NCBI GenBank assembly: GCA_017562135.1
Contig: QEYB01000526.1
Coordinates: 512,467 to 576,466 of the forward strand
Length of the DNA stretch: 64,000 bases
Source of the DNA: Dipylidium caninum
Taxonomy: Eukaryota; Platyhelminthes; Cestoda; Cyclophyllidea; Dipylidiidae
Reading direction: 5' to 3'
Shown: piece by piece, positions 10,091-21,900 of the stretch
Position numbering within the stretch: the stretch's first letter is position 1
How the letters are laid out: each line of letters begins with the position of its first letter
The notes under the pieces: model-generated
Told to the model about the DNA's origin: nothing
The model's database searches: none
Seen by the model: only the letters and a program-made list of their open reading frames with translations
Translations under genes and position numbers: made by a program

Positions 10091-12492
10091 GTGAGTCCAC
10101 AACCCTCAACTTCCAACTCCCCGGGCCACCTCTTCTCTCCGCCACTCCACCGACTGTGGGAGGGGGGGGGGCTGGGGGTGGAGACTGGAATAGACGAAAG
10201 CCCGCGAGGATTTATTTGTGTGTGTTTGAGGGTGTCTGAATGCGCAGTTGTGCCTGAAACCACGCATCTACACCGGAAGATGACCTCGTCGTAAAGACAC
10301 AAAAGTCCAACCACCCCCGCCCCCCTCTCTGATTTGGGGGGAAGTTGGGAACTTTCCGGCTAATTGAGCGGAAGCCTCTTTAAACTCCACTTCGTGAGCT
10401 TTTAGCGCCACGAAATATGTCAATTCGAGGTGAAGTCTGCGTCGTCCAGACTTTCTTTTCTCCCCTTCCCCCCCCCCTCCTCGCGTTCGCTTCTACGTCC
10501 CGACCGAAGCCATCGCATCAGCGGCGTTGGCGACCCAAGTGGACGAGTGATGTCAACAGCCCGCCCCTGACCGTAAACGTGTGTGGCGCTCGGTTCCCCA
10601 CCGCCGACGGTCGGCGGCGAGTCAGTAGTCGAGCGGAGGTGTTGTGCGCCGTCGCTTCCGCCTCCGCCTACTCTTCGAAAGAGGGTGAACATTGCGGTGG
10701 ATCAAAATTCGACTCACCTGTCGTTTCTGCTGTTCCCGACACCCTGTGCTCGTTGGTAGTCGCGACGATGATGGCGAAGTTTTGGGGAAGGAGGCGGACT
10801 GGGGTGGAGGAGGCGCAGGCGGAGGACGGAGGAAAGGTGTCTCTCGCCATCACGGACGTCCTTTTGGCCCAACTCACTCAGCCGTGTGGACGAGAAGTCC
10901 GCGGGGCGACACTGCGGTTCAGGGGCTGTCGTCGCCTTCCCCGCCGCTCCGAGAGTGTCCTTCACCGCGGTGGCGCCCTCCGCCCGTCCCGCTCCGTCCG
11001 ACTCCTCGTCCACCGTCTAATCACCCACCGCGTTCACTTCCTTCGTCCTCTGGCGCTTTAGTTAACCTTTAACGAGGTCTGGCCCGACACGTCTCGTCTG
11101 GCACGAGGTCTCAGGCCACTTCTCGGACAATTTTTAGCTTCATCTACACGTTCTCCTGAGCTGATTCGCCCTCGTCCCCTCCCCCCTCCCCTTCCCCTCC
11201 TCCTCCTCCTCTTCCGCTTTCTAGCCGTCATATCACTTTTCAGTCAGCTGCAGTTGACAGTCAGTCAAGGATGACGCAGGTAACCCCGATGTCTCGTGTC
11301 CTTCGCCCTCCTGTCCCCCGTCCTTGCATGTCTGCGCCTGTCTCGGTGTGTTTGCATATGCCCACCTCTTCTAATCAAAAAAGCGGAGAAAGATGGAAAA
11401 TGAGGGGAGAGAGGAGAGCGGGTTATTTTCACTGCCTCATCGCCGTGGAGGCTGTCGTGACGGCGGAAGACGACGCTGTCGACGTGTTCCCCTCGACTGC
11501 ATCGTGTCTGTTAATTGAGGCGTTGAAGAAAGACATGCTCGAGGTTGCCCCCTCCCTGCAGCAGAGAAAAAATAGTCGCATAATTCTCAAATTCTCCCCT
11601 CCTCCGCCTTCCTCGCCACCTCGTCGGCTCACTCGCACGAAAGAAGGGGGAGAGGAGGAGGAGGAGGAGGAGGAGGAGGAGGAGGAAAAACAATCTCTCC
11701 TCGTTTGAGTTAATTGTAAACGAGGTGAAGGATTATGTGGGGAGACTCTTGCTCTTCCCTCTGTTGATTATCTTTTCCGTTTTCTCCTTCTTTTTCTTCT
11801 TCTTCTTAAATTACCCGTAGTATTTAGTGCTGAAGGCCAAGGCGGACGGGGCGGCGAGGAGGGGAAGGCGAGAGAGCGAGAGGAAGACGATTGACTTGGC
11901 GCCACGAGGAGACAAGTTGAAGTGGACTTCAAGGACGCTTACGGCTTAATTTTTACTCATTCGCACACTCGTCCGGGCCTTTGCCTCCTCCTCCTCCTCC
12001 TCCAGCGGTTTCTTCTCCGTCTCCTCCTCCACCGTCGCCGTCTTCTACTCCTCTTCCTCTTCGTCCTCCACCTCCTCCGCCTCCTCTCTATCTTCCCTCT
12101 TCACATTTCCTTTTATCATCCTTCTCCGCCTCCACCGTCTCCTCGTCTCCTTCTTTCTCACCCCAGTCCTTCTTTTCCTCCTCCTCTTCCTTTTAAATGT
12201 CACATCACAAGGTCGAAATCGACAGTTATCCGAGCCGCTGGCTATTACCGCTTCATCGGTCTTCCGTGTCGTCTCGCGGAATGCCCCAAACTGGACTGAA
12301 TTTGCGCTATCGCCCATCCTCCCTTTCTCTTCTCTCCCTCTCCGTGTGTGTGTATGTGTGTGTGTGCTCTTGCCGATATGAAGTAGCCTGGGTGGATGGG
12401 CATTGCAGCTGTGTGTTGTGCTTAACACTGTCTTCCGCCTCACTCCCACTTGACCATGGTCGATTTACCCTCGTCTTCTTTTCCCTTTCCAG

Positions 12493-12534
12493 CGGCCAAC
12501 AGGACCAACGAAGAAGCATAATAAGGAGGCGAAG
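12493..12534 (+). other. Putative 42-nt 5' exon
   Basis: Acceptor TTCCCTTTCCAG and donor GTAGGT bracket 42 nt (14 codons, phase 0) reading RPTGPTKKHNKEAK, a lysine-rich peptide. It continues open through NSA into the ATG at 12941. It is either a coding N-terminal extension or 5' leader. Confidence 0.5.
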
Positions 12535-12931
12535 GTAGGTATCCCTCGCGCCCTCCCCCGCCCCGTCCCGCGGTTGTTCTTCCCACCCTCCGCCCTCCGT
12601 CACCCCTCCTCGACCCTCCCCGCCCGCCCCGACTTGGTCCACCGGGGCCGTCGGAGCCGCGGGGCGACCGAGTGGAGGGTGGCTTTCGCTCTGCGTCCTC
12701 CCTCCTCTGTCCCAGGCCCCCCCTTCTGTCGGGGGGGGGGGAGGCGGAGGCGGATGCGTGCGGGAGTGTTAAACTCCCCCCAAATCACCCCGTCGCGTCT
12801 GCCGACACTTCCGCCTGCTCTGACCCATTTACCCCCTCCACTAGTTATTTGTAGCCACCAACACGCGCGTCTGATTGTTTGTTCCATTAAATAAGCACAT
12901 TTGGCGGCTTTTCCTTCTGTTTCCCCTATAG

Positions 12932-12989
12932 AATTCGGCCATGCCCACATCAACGGAAGGAGAGAATGGCGGTAGCGGTGTTTCCAAGG
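12932..12989 (+). CDS. EF-hand gene exon 1 (start codon exon)
   Basis: Follows a pyrimidine-rich acceptor ending CCCCTATAG. ATG at 12941; encodes residues 1-16 (MPTSTEGENGGSGVSK) and ends in phase 1 before GTGAGT. Confidence 0.82.
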
Positions 12990-15950
12990 GTGAGTTGATC
13001 AGTCCTCTGCCTTCCATGGTGATTCGGACACTTTCCACCCACTTCTCTCACCTTCGCACCCGCCAACTCCCGTCCCCACTCCCGCCTGGCCTCCTCCTCC
13101 ACCGTCTTACCTTCGTATTTTTGGTCTGTCCGCTCCTCCACTCCCCCCCGCTTCTCCCCTTAACGGTCGGAAGAGCCTTCGCACCTTGTTTGGAGACTTA
13201 ATTAAGCAGTCATTCACCCCGCCCACCAGCCCCACCGCGTCCATTCCGTTGGACGGACAGGCGATTCGATTAAGAGGACAAAACAACGCTTCATTTGTCT
13301 TCGCAATGTCAATACGTCAGTCTTATCACTTCTGGCCCATCGCCACACGGGCTCCTCTTCTCGGTCCGCGAGGGCAGCCCGGACGCTCCGCGCGGCGAGG
13401 TTGGAGATGTGTGTGTGTGCGGACGAAAGCCCTGACACGTCAAATTATACACTGTAGTGCTTGACAGTGATTTGACAGACCTCCGACCAGTTGTTTCGAC
13501 GTCTTACCGAGCATCAGTGGGCGCCTTTTTTCCCCGGGCGGGCGGAGGGCGTCCGTCCTGCCAACCCTCGTCCCCCGGACGGGGCATATCTGGTCAAAAG
13601 TGGGCCATTCTCCCTCCTCCAGGCTGAGACGCGAGGTCTTGCGTCGCTTAACAGCGTGTGCGTCAGTGCGTTTTTCCAGCACCACCGACATGATTAATGC
13701 AGCCTGTCAAGTCGGGGGAATAAACGACAGCCGTGGGGACGCGCAGAGTGAGGCGCGCTGCATCCCCATTAGAGCGCGTCCACGGAGAGCACAGACGAGT
13801 GTGGCGATTAGGCGAGGTGTCCGACTGACCAGCGCCGGTGGTGGAGTCGCAACGGTTTGGCTCAGGGACGTCTGGAGGCGCCGCTTTGTGCCTTAGTGTG
13901 AGACTCGAGTCCCTTGGTCAGTGAGAAGTGTCAGGCGGCTCCGGTGTCCGTTTCAAGGCGGCCGAGAGTAGTCTCGACGCCAGGATTACGCGAGAAAGGG
14001 CTCGGTGCGTCCGCGGAGGGATGGAGGGGACTCCGACGAGGGCGTTCGACACACATGAATGCGTCGCTGCCGCGAGACACCACTGCGGACGGAGAGGGTG
14101 GCAATCGTCTCTTACACCTCGACCACACCTTCAGCAGCTCGCCACCAGTGGTCGGACGACATTGAGCACGCAGAATTTGCACCTGTGAATCGAGGAGAGA
14201 CGGGAGGACCCAAAAGGGAAGAGGAAGAGGACGAACAGTGGTGCTTGCGCAGAGGATGGCGCCGAACTTCTACCCGCCTGCGTTCGCAGAACTGTCATGG
14301 GAGGAGGAGAGGCCCTTCCAGTCGGCGCAAGACCGTCCTGGAAGTCTCACGCCTCTCCTTCCCTCGTCACCCTCGTCACAGGACCGACGTGGAAGTGGCA
14401 AAGACGGAGCGTCATCACTCGTTCAAAACCGCGCCGCTGCTACTTCTGGCGCTTCCACGTGTCCACGTGCCAGTCGACCGGACACCTCGCCTGGCGAAGG
14501 TCAACCGACCACCCGCTCGACCGGCCTCACACCGCGAAGCGACTAAAGTCGGCTGCGACATCGCTTGCTGAGCGGCCGGCGCTCCGTCGCTCGCCTCGAG
14601 AGAAAAACGCCTCGGTCAGGAAGGCTCCGAGACGGGAGAGGAGGAAGGAAGACAACCGACGCACCGAAAAACCGCCTCTTCTCTCGTTAGTTGCGTGTTG
14701 AACTCCGCTTTCCTCCATCCGATGGCATTTTCGTCTTCGTCAGCGTCTGGCGCTTCAGAATTTCCACGGACCGCTTCCCCGCTCCTGCCGAACACCTCCT
14801 TAGCTCGCCTCCTCGCGCGCCTTCATGTCCCAGGCCCCGGAGCCAGTCGGACTCACCGCGCCCATGCGAAGAGGGCCGCGGAGCCCCGCGAAGCCCTCGA
14901 CTTTGTCTCCACGCCTCGTCCTTCGTCGTCTCAGCCTGAGCCGTCGAGCTCGTCTCTCGCGTCTCCCTTCTTCCCCACTGGCCTTCGAGTGGGTTCTCGG
15001 CCACCTCCTCAGGCTCAATTCCCCGAATCCTCGCCTTCAGTCATGGGCGGTTTTTCTCGAGTATCGTCAACACCTCGACGTGATCGCACCGTCTCGAGAG
15101 TCAAGAGATGCCTCCTTCGCCACATGGAGACTTTCAGAACGTCAGTGTCAAACCGAGACTGCAAAATCGGCCTCGCACACCATTGTCGGGGGCAAAATTC
15201 CGCTTCTTCGACGAGTTCCCCCAAAAATTCTCAAAGCCCGTCCCACAAATCGTCGTCGCCTCGGCCTAAATTATTCAGTGTGGTTTGTGGCTCTGTTGAG
15301 CGGCGCAAGGCTCACGGTTGGAAGCAAAATCTTCTGCCCTCCTAAGATATGAAAAACGGCTCTTTCTTCCCCACTGGGAGGTGCGAAAGGCGACAGTCGA
15401 TGGCGGCGGCGGAGGTGGCGCAGGAGGAGGAGAGTTTACTCCGTTCACAGGATGAAAATGTGCGTCCGTTTGTGTTTGTCCGCAAAGGCATTCACGTAGG
15501 CCGCGTTCAGGCGAAGGCGAGGCAATCCGCTCCACCGACGGGTATTTCCACTCTCCTCTGCGTGCGCTCGTGAGGAGGCGGCATTCCTCCTCCTCCTCTT
15601 CCTCATCTCCTCCCCCGCTTTCTCGGAGCTGAGGCAAGAAGTCTGCCCTCTCCGTCCCCAAAAGGTAAAAATTTTCCTGCCAGCGGAGGATGAGGAAGCC
15701 GATAGGCAGGGCGGGGCGGCGCGGGGAGCAGAAAGTTGGAGAAGGCGACTCCTTCACGCGCTTTTCATCATTCATTTGACAGCCTCGCCGGCGGCGGGTC
15801 TCGAGGGCGGAGGAGGGCGATTTAAACAGCCACCCTCCGCCTGTATCTCCGCTTTCCTTTAAGCCTCATCTTCCCCTGCTTCTCCGCCTCCTCCTCCGCC
15901 GCTCCGCCTACTTCGCGGCCCTCCCAGCCACCAAACCGTCTTCTTCTCCA

Positions 15951-15988
<38 letters not shown>

Positions 15989-18900
15989 CACTGTCGAATC
16001 CAACGCCGCCTCGGTCTTTTTGCAGAACTCCACGACGCCTTTGTCCTCTTTGATGTTAACCACGACGGACGCATTACCGAGGCCGAGTTGAACTCGGTCC
16101 TCTCCTTCCTCGGCATTAAGGCGTCCGCCTCGGATGTGAAGAAGATGATCGCCGATGCGGACATTGATGGTGAGTCTACGTAAAATTCTGTCACTGCTTA
16201 ACGCCCCCCTCTCCCCCTCTCCCCACCCCCCCCCCGAGGCTCGTTTACCGTCCAAGTGGGCCTCGCCCTCGTTGGCTGCCCGAGGCTGCGTGTAAATGGC
16301 CAACTTATCATCTTTACTCTCCTCCGAGAGGGTAAACAACTCGGTTTCGCATGAAGCATTGTTTATCAGTGCGGACTTCACAGCGTGTGTCTGACCGGCG
16401 TCGGTTTAGTCGGCCGTCCGCTCTCATCTCCGCAGACGTTGCAGAGGCCGCAGTCTCACGTCCGCGTCGCCCTGCCACCGCGTTTTGCGCCCCCCCCCCC
16501 GCGGCGGCAGAGTTGGAAGGAGTCCGCGACGGACCAATGGGGTGGCAAGGGCGTTGAAAGCCGGTCGACGCCACCGAGGAGCGTGCGGGTGGACGGTGGC
16601 GTGTCCGACTCGGTGGTCGGAGGCGGAGTTAATGTCGATTGAAGTGAAAAAATCGGGATTTTCCTGCAGTCTGGCACGGCCAGAGGGACGAGAGTCGCCT
16701 CAGCTGCCAGCGAGCGGGCTGCCGAGCGACTGGCCACCTTCCGCGTTTAGTCCTGTCTGTTTACGCGTCTGCCGGAAATGAGCCTCGAAGAGAAATCATC
16801 GACCTTTTCTTCTTCCGCTTCGCTACCTCCGCCCTCAACTCATTGCTTTCCTCCTCGTCTTTTGCACAAAACTCGGATTAAAGCCTCGCGACACGAGTCC
16901 CCGTCTCTCTCGCCGGTGAATCGCCACCAGACAGTGGCCGAAACACTTGGCTAGTGGCGGGACGGGGCGAAGCGAGCCCTCGGCTCACGATTGCGAGGGT
17001 TCCACCACACCACCTTGGTTCACTCCTCGCCTCGGCATAGCGCCAGTCCACTGTGGACACCGCGGGTTGGCACCGTGCCTGGGCGGAGTACTTTGGCAGG
17101 GAGAAGGACCGTTGAACGGTGGCCGTAGGCCGCGAAGGCGGTGGAGCCGCCGTGATAGGCGCCCAAGTCATCGTGGAAGACGAGGTGGAGCGAGCGAGCA
17201 GTCGGGCTGACGGGTTAGGTTGAAAAGGGCGTCCGATTGGCGTTGGTCGGCGCCTTTCAGCCTTGTCGATTGACCTCGAGTGCGTGGGGCGGGGGCGCTC
17301 GACTCTGTTGAACGAAGCCCGAGTGGAGGCGTGGCAAAGGAGCTGCAAAAAATTGCTCCTTTGTTAGCCGCCTCCTCGATGACGAGGCTGGGCGGCTGGC
17401 TGGGCGCACGGCCACGTCGGAGGGGCAGCAGGGAACAGATGGCGCTTGTTTGCCAACCGCCCCGGCGTCGGTGTCGGCCGTGCTGTCCGGCTCTCCTCTC
17501 CACTGAGCCGTGGAGCCTCTCCGCCCGCGCTTTTAGCGCAGGCGAAAAGTACGTCAGGGCGGATACCCCGTCGTTTTCGAGTTTGGAGGCCTCGTGTCGG
17601 CTGCTCCACGTCGCCAACGTTGGGGCCATTCGCGAGAGACGATAGTGCGACGCAGCATGCGTTGGTGGCCGGCGTTGGGACAAGGAACAGCCGGCCGCCT
17701 GCGGGAGAGGCGCACTGGCACCGCGGCTCCCGTGCGAAGCATCGACTGACGGCCTCGACGGGCAGGCTCTTCGGCGTAGTGGAGTTCTGTCGGTTCGCTT
17801 CCATCGCACGGTTGCGCTGACAGTCGTTTGCCGCGCGATAGTTAAACTGGAAGGGTCGTGCGTCGATAGGAGAGGAGTCAGTGTGCGTCGTGTTGCGAAG
17901 ACACTGTCAGATTGGAAAAAAAGATCTCTTGACAGGCAAATACGATGACAATTTGACATTAGCTTGCCCTTCGCCTGTACACAGTTGCTTCCTCCTTCCA
18001 ACGGCGTCCAAAATTACCTCCTCCTCCTCCTCCTCTTCCTTCCTTCCTTCCTTCTTCCCTTCCTTTTTCGCGTTTCCACGGATAACGCCGCACCCACTCA
18101 CGACCGAGTTGGTGCGCCACGCACGCTTCGTTCGCACGAAGACATGAGGCGACTGGTTGCTCCGGCCCGGTAGTCTTGGCCGCATCGCAGGCCTTCTGCG
18201 CCAGCTCGGCACGAGCCTGTCCGAGCGGTCGGAGTCGGACGGGGCGCGGTGGTCGAGGTCGGACCAACGCTGCTGGCGGGCCGGTCGGAGGTGGCGGGAG
18301 GCGTGGAAAGGTCCACGAGGTCGGGCGAAAACCATTTCTGTGAGGCGTGAAGACGTCATTTCGCCCAAGCTCAGCCGAACGGACGATGATGACGAGGGTG
18401 CCAGCCTCCTGTCTCCAACGAGCACAGCTAGGACTGTTCGACACGTGGGCGAGAAGTCTCGTGTCACCCGACGGCGCCGCTCTGGTGCGTTCATGTGGCA
18501 GCGGGGGGAGGGGGGCGGTGGGAGGAGCATCCTCCTTCCCCACTGGCAGGCGGCCACGTCAGGAGTTCCCAGTCACCGCCAACGGGACTGTGAAGAGCGT
18601 TCGCGTAACCGAGGCGAAACACCCTCCACCCCACCCACACCGCCACCGCCACCGCCACCGCCACCGCCGTCCCGCTCGCTCTATCCGCTGGCACCGTGGA
18701 CGCAGGGTTCTCTCCGCCCCGCGTTTCTGTGGTCGCCTGGGCCTCGACCCTCCGCCTCCATCGCCCCCATTGCCTCCACCCGCACGTCCACCCTCGAGCA
18801 GTCGGTGTGTTTGGCGCATCTGCCACCGCCTCCTCTTTCTCTCCCTCTCTCTTCCTCTCTCTTCCTCTCTCCTCCCCTCCCCTCTCCCGCCCCTCCCCCG

Positions 18901-21900
18901 CCCCTTTGCCTGCCTTCCTGTCTGCCCTCCACCCTCGCCGAGCGACCTGGTGCTGCTTCTCTCCCTGGAGGGCGGCGCTGCGAGTGCCTGTGGATTCCCC
19001 CAACAGCGGCTTCTCCCACCCTCTCACCACACTCGGGTGCGTCTGTCGGAGTTGCGTGCACACACAACGTTTGAACTCGTCAGCGGTAGAGCGGACACAG
19101 TGGACCGGCATTTTAGGGCTTAGTCGTTGAACCCCACACCATCAAAATTTACATTTGCGCCTGGCTGAATAAAGGACTGGGGCGGAGGCGGGTGTGGAGG
19201 TGAGGAGAAATGGCTGTCAAATGTCAAATAGTAGCCCTCACGCCTTAGATTTCCTCCCCTCGTTGCTTCTTCCCCTGTGGGTGGGTTTTCACGGGTCGCG
19301 TTCTCATCATTCCGCGTCGGATGCAACTTCTCACCGAGTCATCCACTGCTCCAGCCACCCTCCAGACGGGGCGAGGGGAACCCGGGGTGGAAGACCTGTC
19401 GGAGACTAACTGGTCTTTCCTTTTCAAATGCTAGGCAACGGCACAGTGGAGTACAATGAGTTTATTCGTATGATGAATCGCTACTCGGAGCGGACGGCCA
19501 ATTGTCCCGACACCGAAATGCTGGAGGCATTCAGGGTGAGTCCTCTCCCCGCCCTCTCCCCCTTGTCCCACGCCACCCTCGGCCAGTTGGTCCGACTCTA
19601 TCGAGTGTGTCTGTCACCTCCGTCGTCGATGAGAGCACCGCGCGCGTTCGTCCTCCGGGACGCCCTGGAAATGCGCTTGCCGGGGACGAGCTTCCGTGAA
19701 GCTTGGGCAGGAACGACGACAGTCGGGAGATGGGAGGAAAGTTGGACTCAGCTGGACGGTGTTTTGCGTCAAATTCTTGGGCAAGGTCGATTGGGCACGG
19801 GGAAAAGTTGATTATCCCAACTTTGATGAAAAAATATTGTCGCTCAGTAGCATCATCATCATCGGCCGGCGTCCGGTCCACTCCGAGCGCTTTTAACCCG
19901 AGTTTCAAGGGAACAACAGTGGCTACCAACCGTCTTCACGTGTAAACACAACTGCCCTCATCTTTCGGCGTCCACATTTGCGCGCGGTTTGTTTTCGCAG
20001 GCTCCACTCCTCCCCCCCTTGACTTCCGGCGTGGAGCGCTCCAGTCGGAACGGACATTCACTATCATCCGAGGTGTCGGCACGGGGAGAGTGAAGCTAGA
20101 GACTCTGCATGAGCACACACACACGACCTCCTCATACCCCCGTGACTTCGTCAGACTGACTTCGTAGAAGGCAGTTTTGACCGAACAACTGTCATCCATG
20201 TGGCCAACAGGCCAAATCACCCTCGTCCAGGCCAAATTGGTGCCACTGACAGACGACTTTTCAGCAAGTTTGGCATTACTTCTTGAGCCCGACAGAACCT
20301 TTCCGCAGTTCTAATAAATTATTAAAAACGGGCTCGCGATTTACAAAAAATACAATTGACAAAAGTGTCTGACTTACAGACGATCATGTGATGAAACAAG
20401 AAAATTTAGAAAGAAAAATTCATCTCTGTGCATTGTTAATATGATCAGGGGGCGAGAATTTAACAGCGTGAGTGTTTGACGAGGGTTTGGGAGGTAGGAA
20501 ACACGCATAGCGAAGAAATTAAACGAAGTTGTTCGCTAAACAAACGTGACCTTGACAGCGGGCCAATGAACGTCGGCGGGTGTGTGTGTGCGTTGGTTGA
20601 ATTTCGACGTAAATGGTTCCCCTGTTTCCCACCGTACGTCACTCCTGATCCATCACGTGCCCCCTCAGGGGGGTGAATACACCTGTCATAGCTTTCTCGT
20701 CGCCTCAGCTTCACCCATTTTCGCTCCTTCGCCGTCTCTTCCCCGGGAAATCTCAGATCTGCCCCTTCACCACCTCGCCCACGACACGGAGTCGAGGCTG
20801 CTCGGCCCTAGAGGCAGAGGAGGTTCCTTCATGAAGTAGCTATCTACACAGTCCCCTGTTCTTTGAAATGGGATTCACGCCGAAGTGATGGCGACCCGTC
20901 AAAACTCCTCGTAGTCTCGCCAAAAAGACTTCCTTCATGAATCCAAGGCCTTAGAAGTCGCCCAAAAGCTAATTTTGGGCCGAATGATAGATGAGGGGCG
21001 AGGACGCGACTCGATGTAAAGAATTGTAAAATTGACCATCAAAGGAGATGTCCCCCCCTCCAACCTATAAAAGCCCCTCCTTGCCCTCTTTTTCCTGTCT
21101 GCCCGAGTCAATTCACCGGTATAAAGGTGGAAAGAGAGTCCGGCAATTTCCCACTTCCCCTGAGATTTGGGTGTGGCGATAGCAGTGGGATTTTTAGCTA
21201 ACTGCAAACGCCCACTTCTCATCGCCACCAGTACGGACTACCAAATTGGCGAGTCGAAGTGGAAAAAAAAGCGTTGATGGCAGCCTCGGATGGAATTGCC
21301 CGAAGTCCTTCACGAGGAGGCGTCGTGCGCCTCCGTTCTCTCCGTCCGTCGGACGCGCTGTTCAGGGGGTGATTCTCGACTTCAGCAGCCTTTTACCGCA
21401 CTTCACGGCTTTGTTTGGCCATGAGGCCGAACACCTCTCCTCCCCTCTCGGGTCCGACTCGCCTCCGAGGCGATCAAGAACCTACTCTTCCTTCTCTCTA
21501 AACCCTCGTCTTTTTCCTCCTCCAGGTATTCGATCACAACAACGACTCGTACATCGACCACGAGGAGATCAAACGGACAATGCACTTCCTCGGTGAAAGC
21601 GTCTCCGACGACGATGTTCGTGCTATGATCCAAGAAGCCGACGCCGATCACGATGGCCTTGTCGATTTCGAGGGTGAGTCCTTTGCCATCAACTCTTCTC
21701 TTTCGACATCCGCCTCCACCAGACGTCTACTTTGTGCGCTCTGACACACTGCGGTGTGGTCGGCAGTCCGGAATGTCGACCCGCACGCACTCACGAGTGG
21801 TGGGACAGGCCGTCCGATGAGGAGGAGGAGGAGGTGGCGGTGGCGGTGGCGGTGGCGGTGGCGGTGGCGGTGGGCGAGCTGGCGGAGTTTCGGCGTGTTC

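Noticed and set aside
16667..16750. Possible alternative exon after TTTTCCTGCAG at 16666
   Set aside because: Good acceptor and 26 open codons to a TAG, but the phase does not fit the preceding donor cleanly and the peptide shows no EF-hand feature.
17168..18001. 277-codon minus-strand frame inside the EF-hand intron
   Set aside because: Arg/Ser/Pro-rich composition typical of GC-rich non-coding DNA, with no motif and no splice partners.
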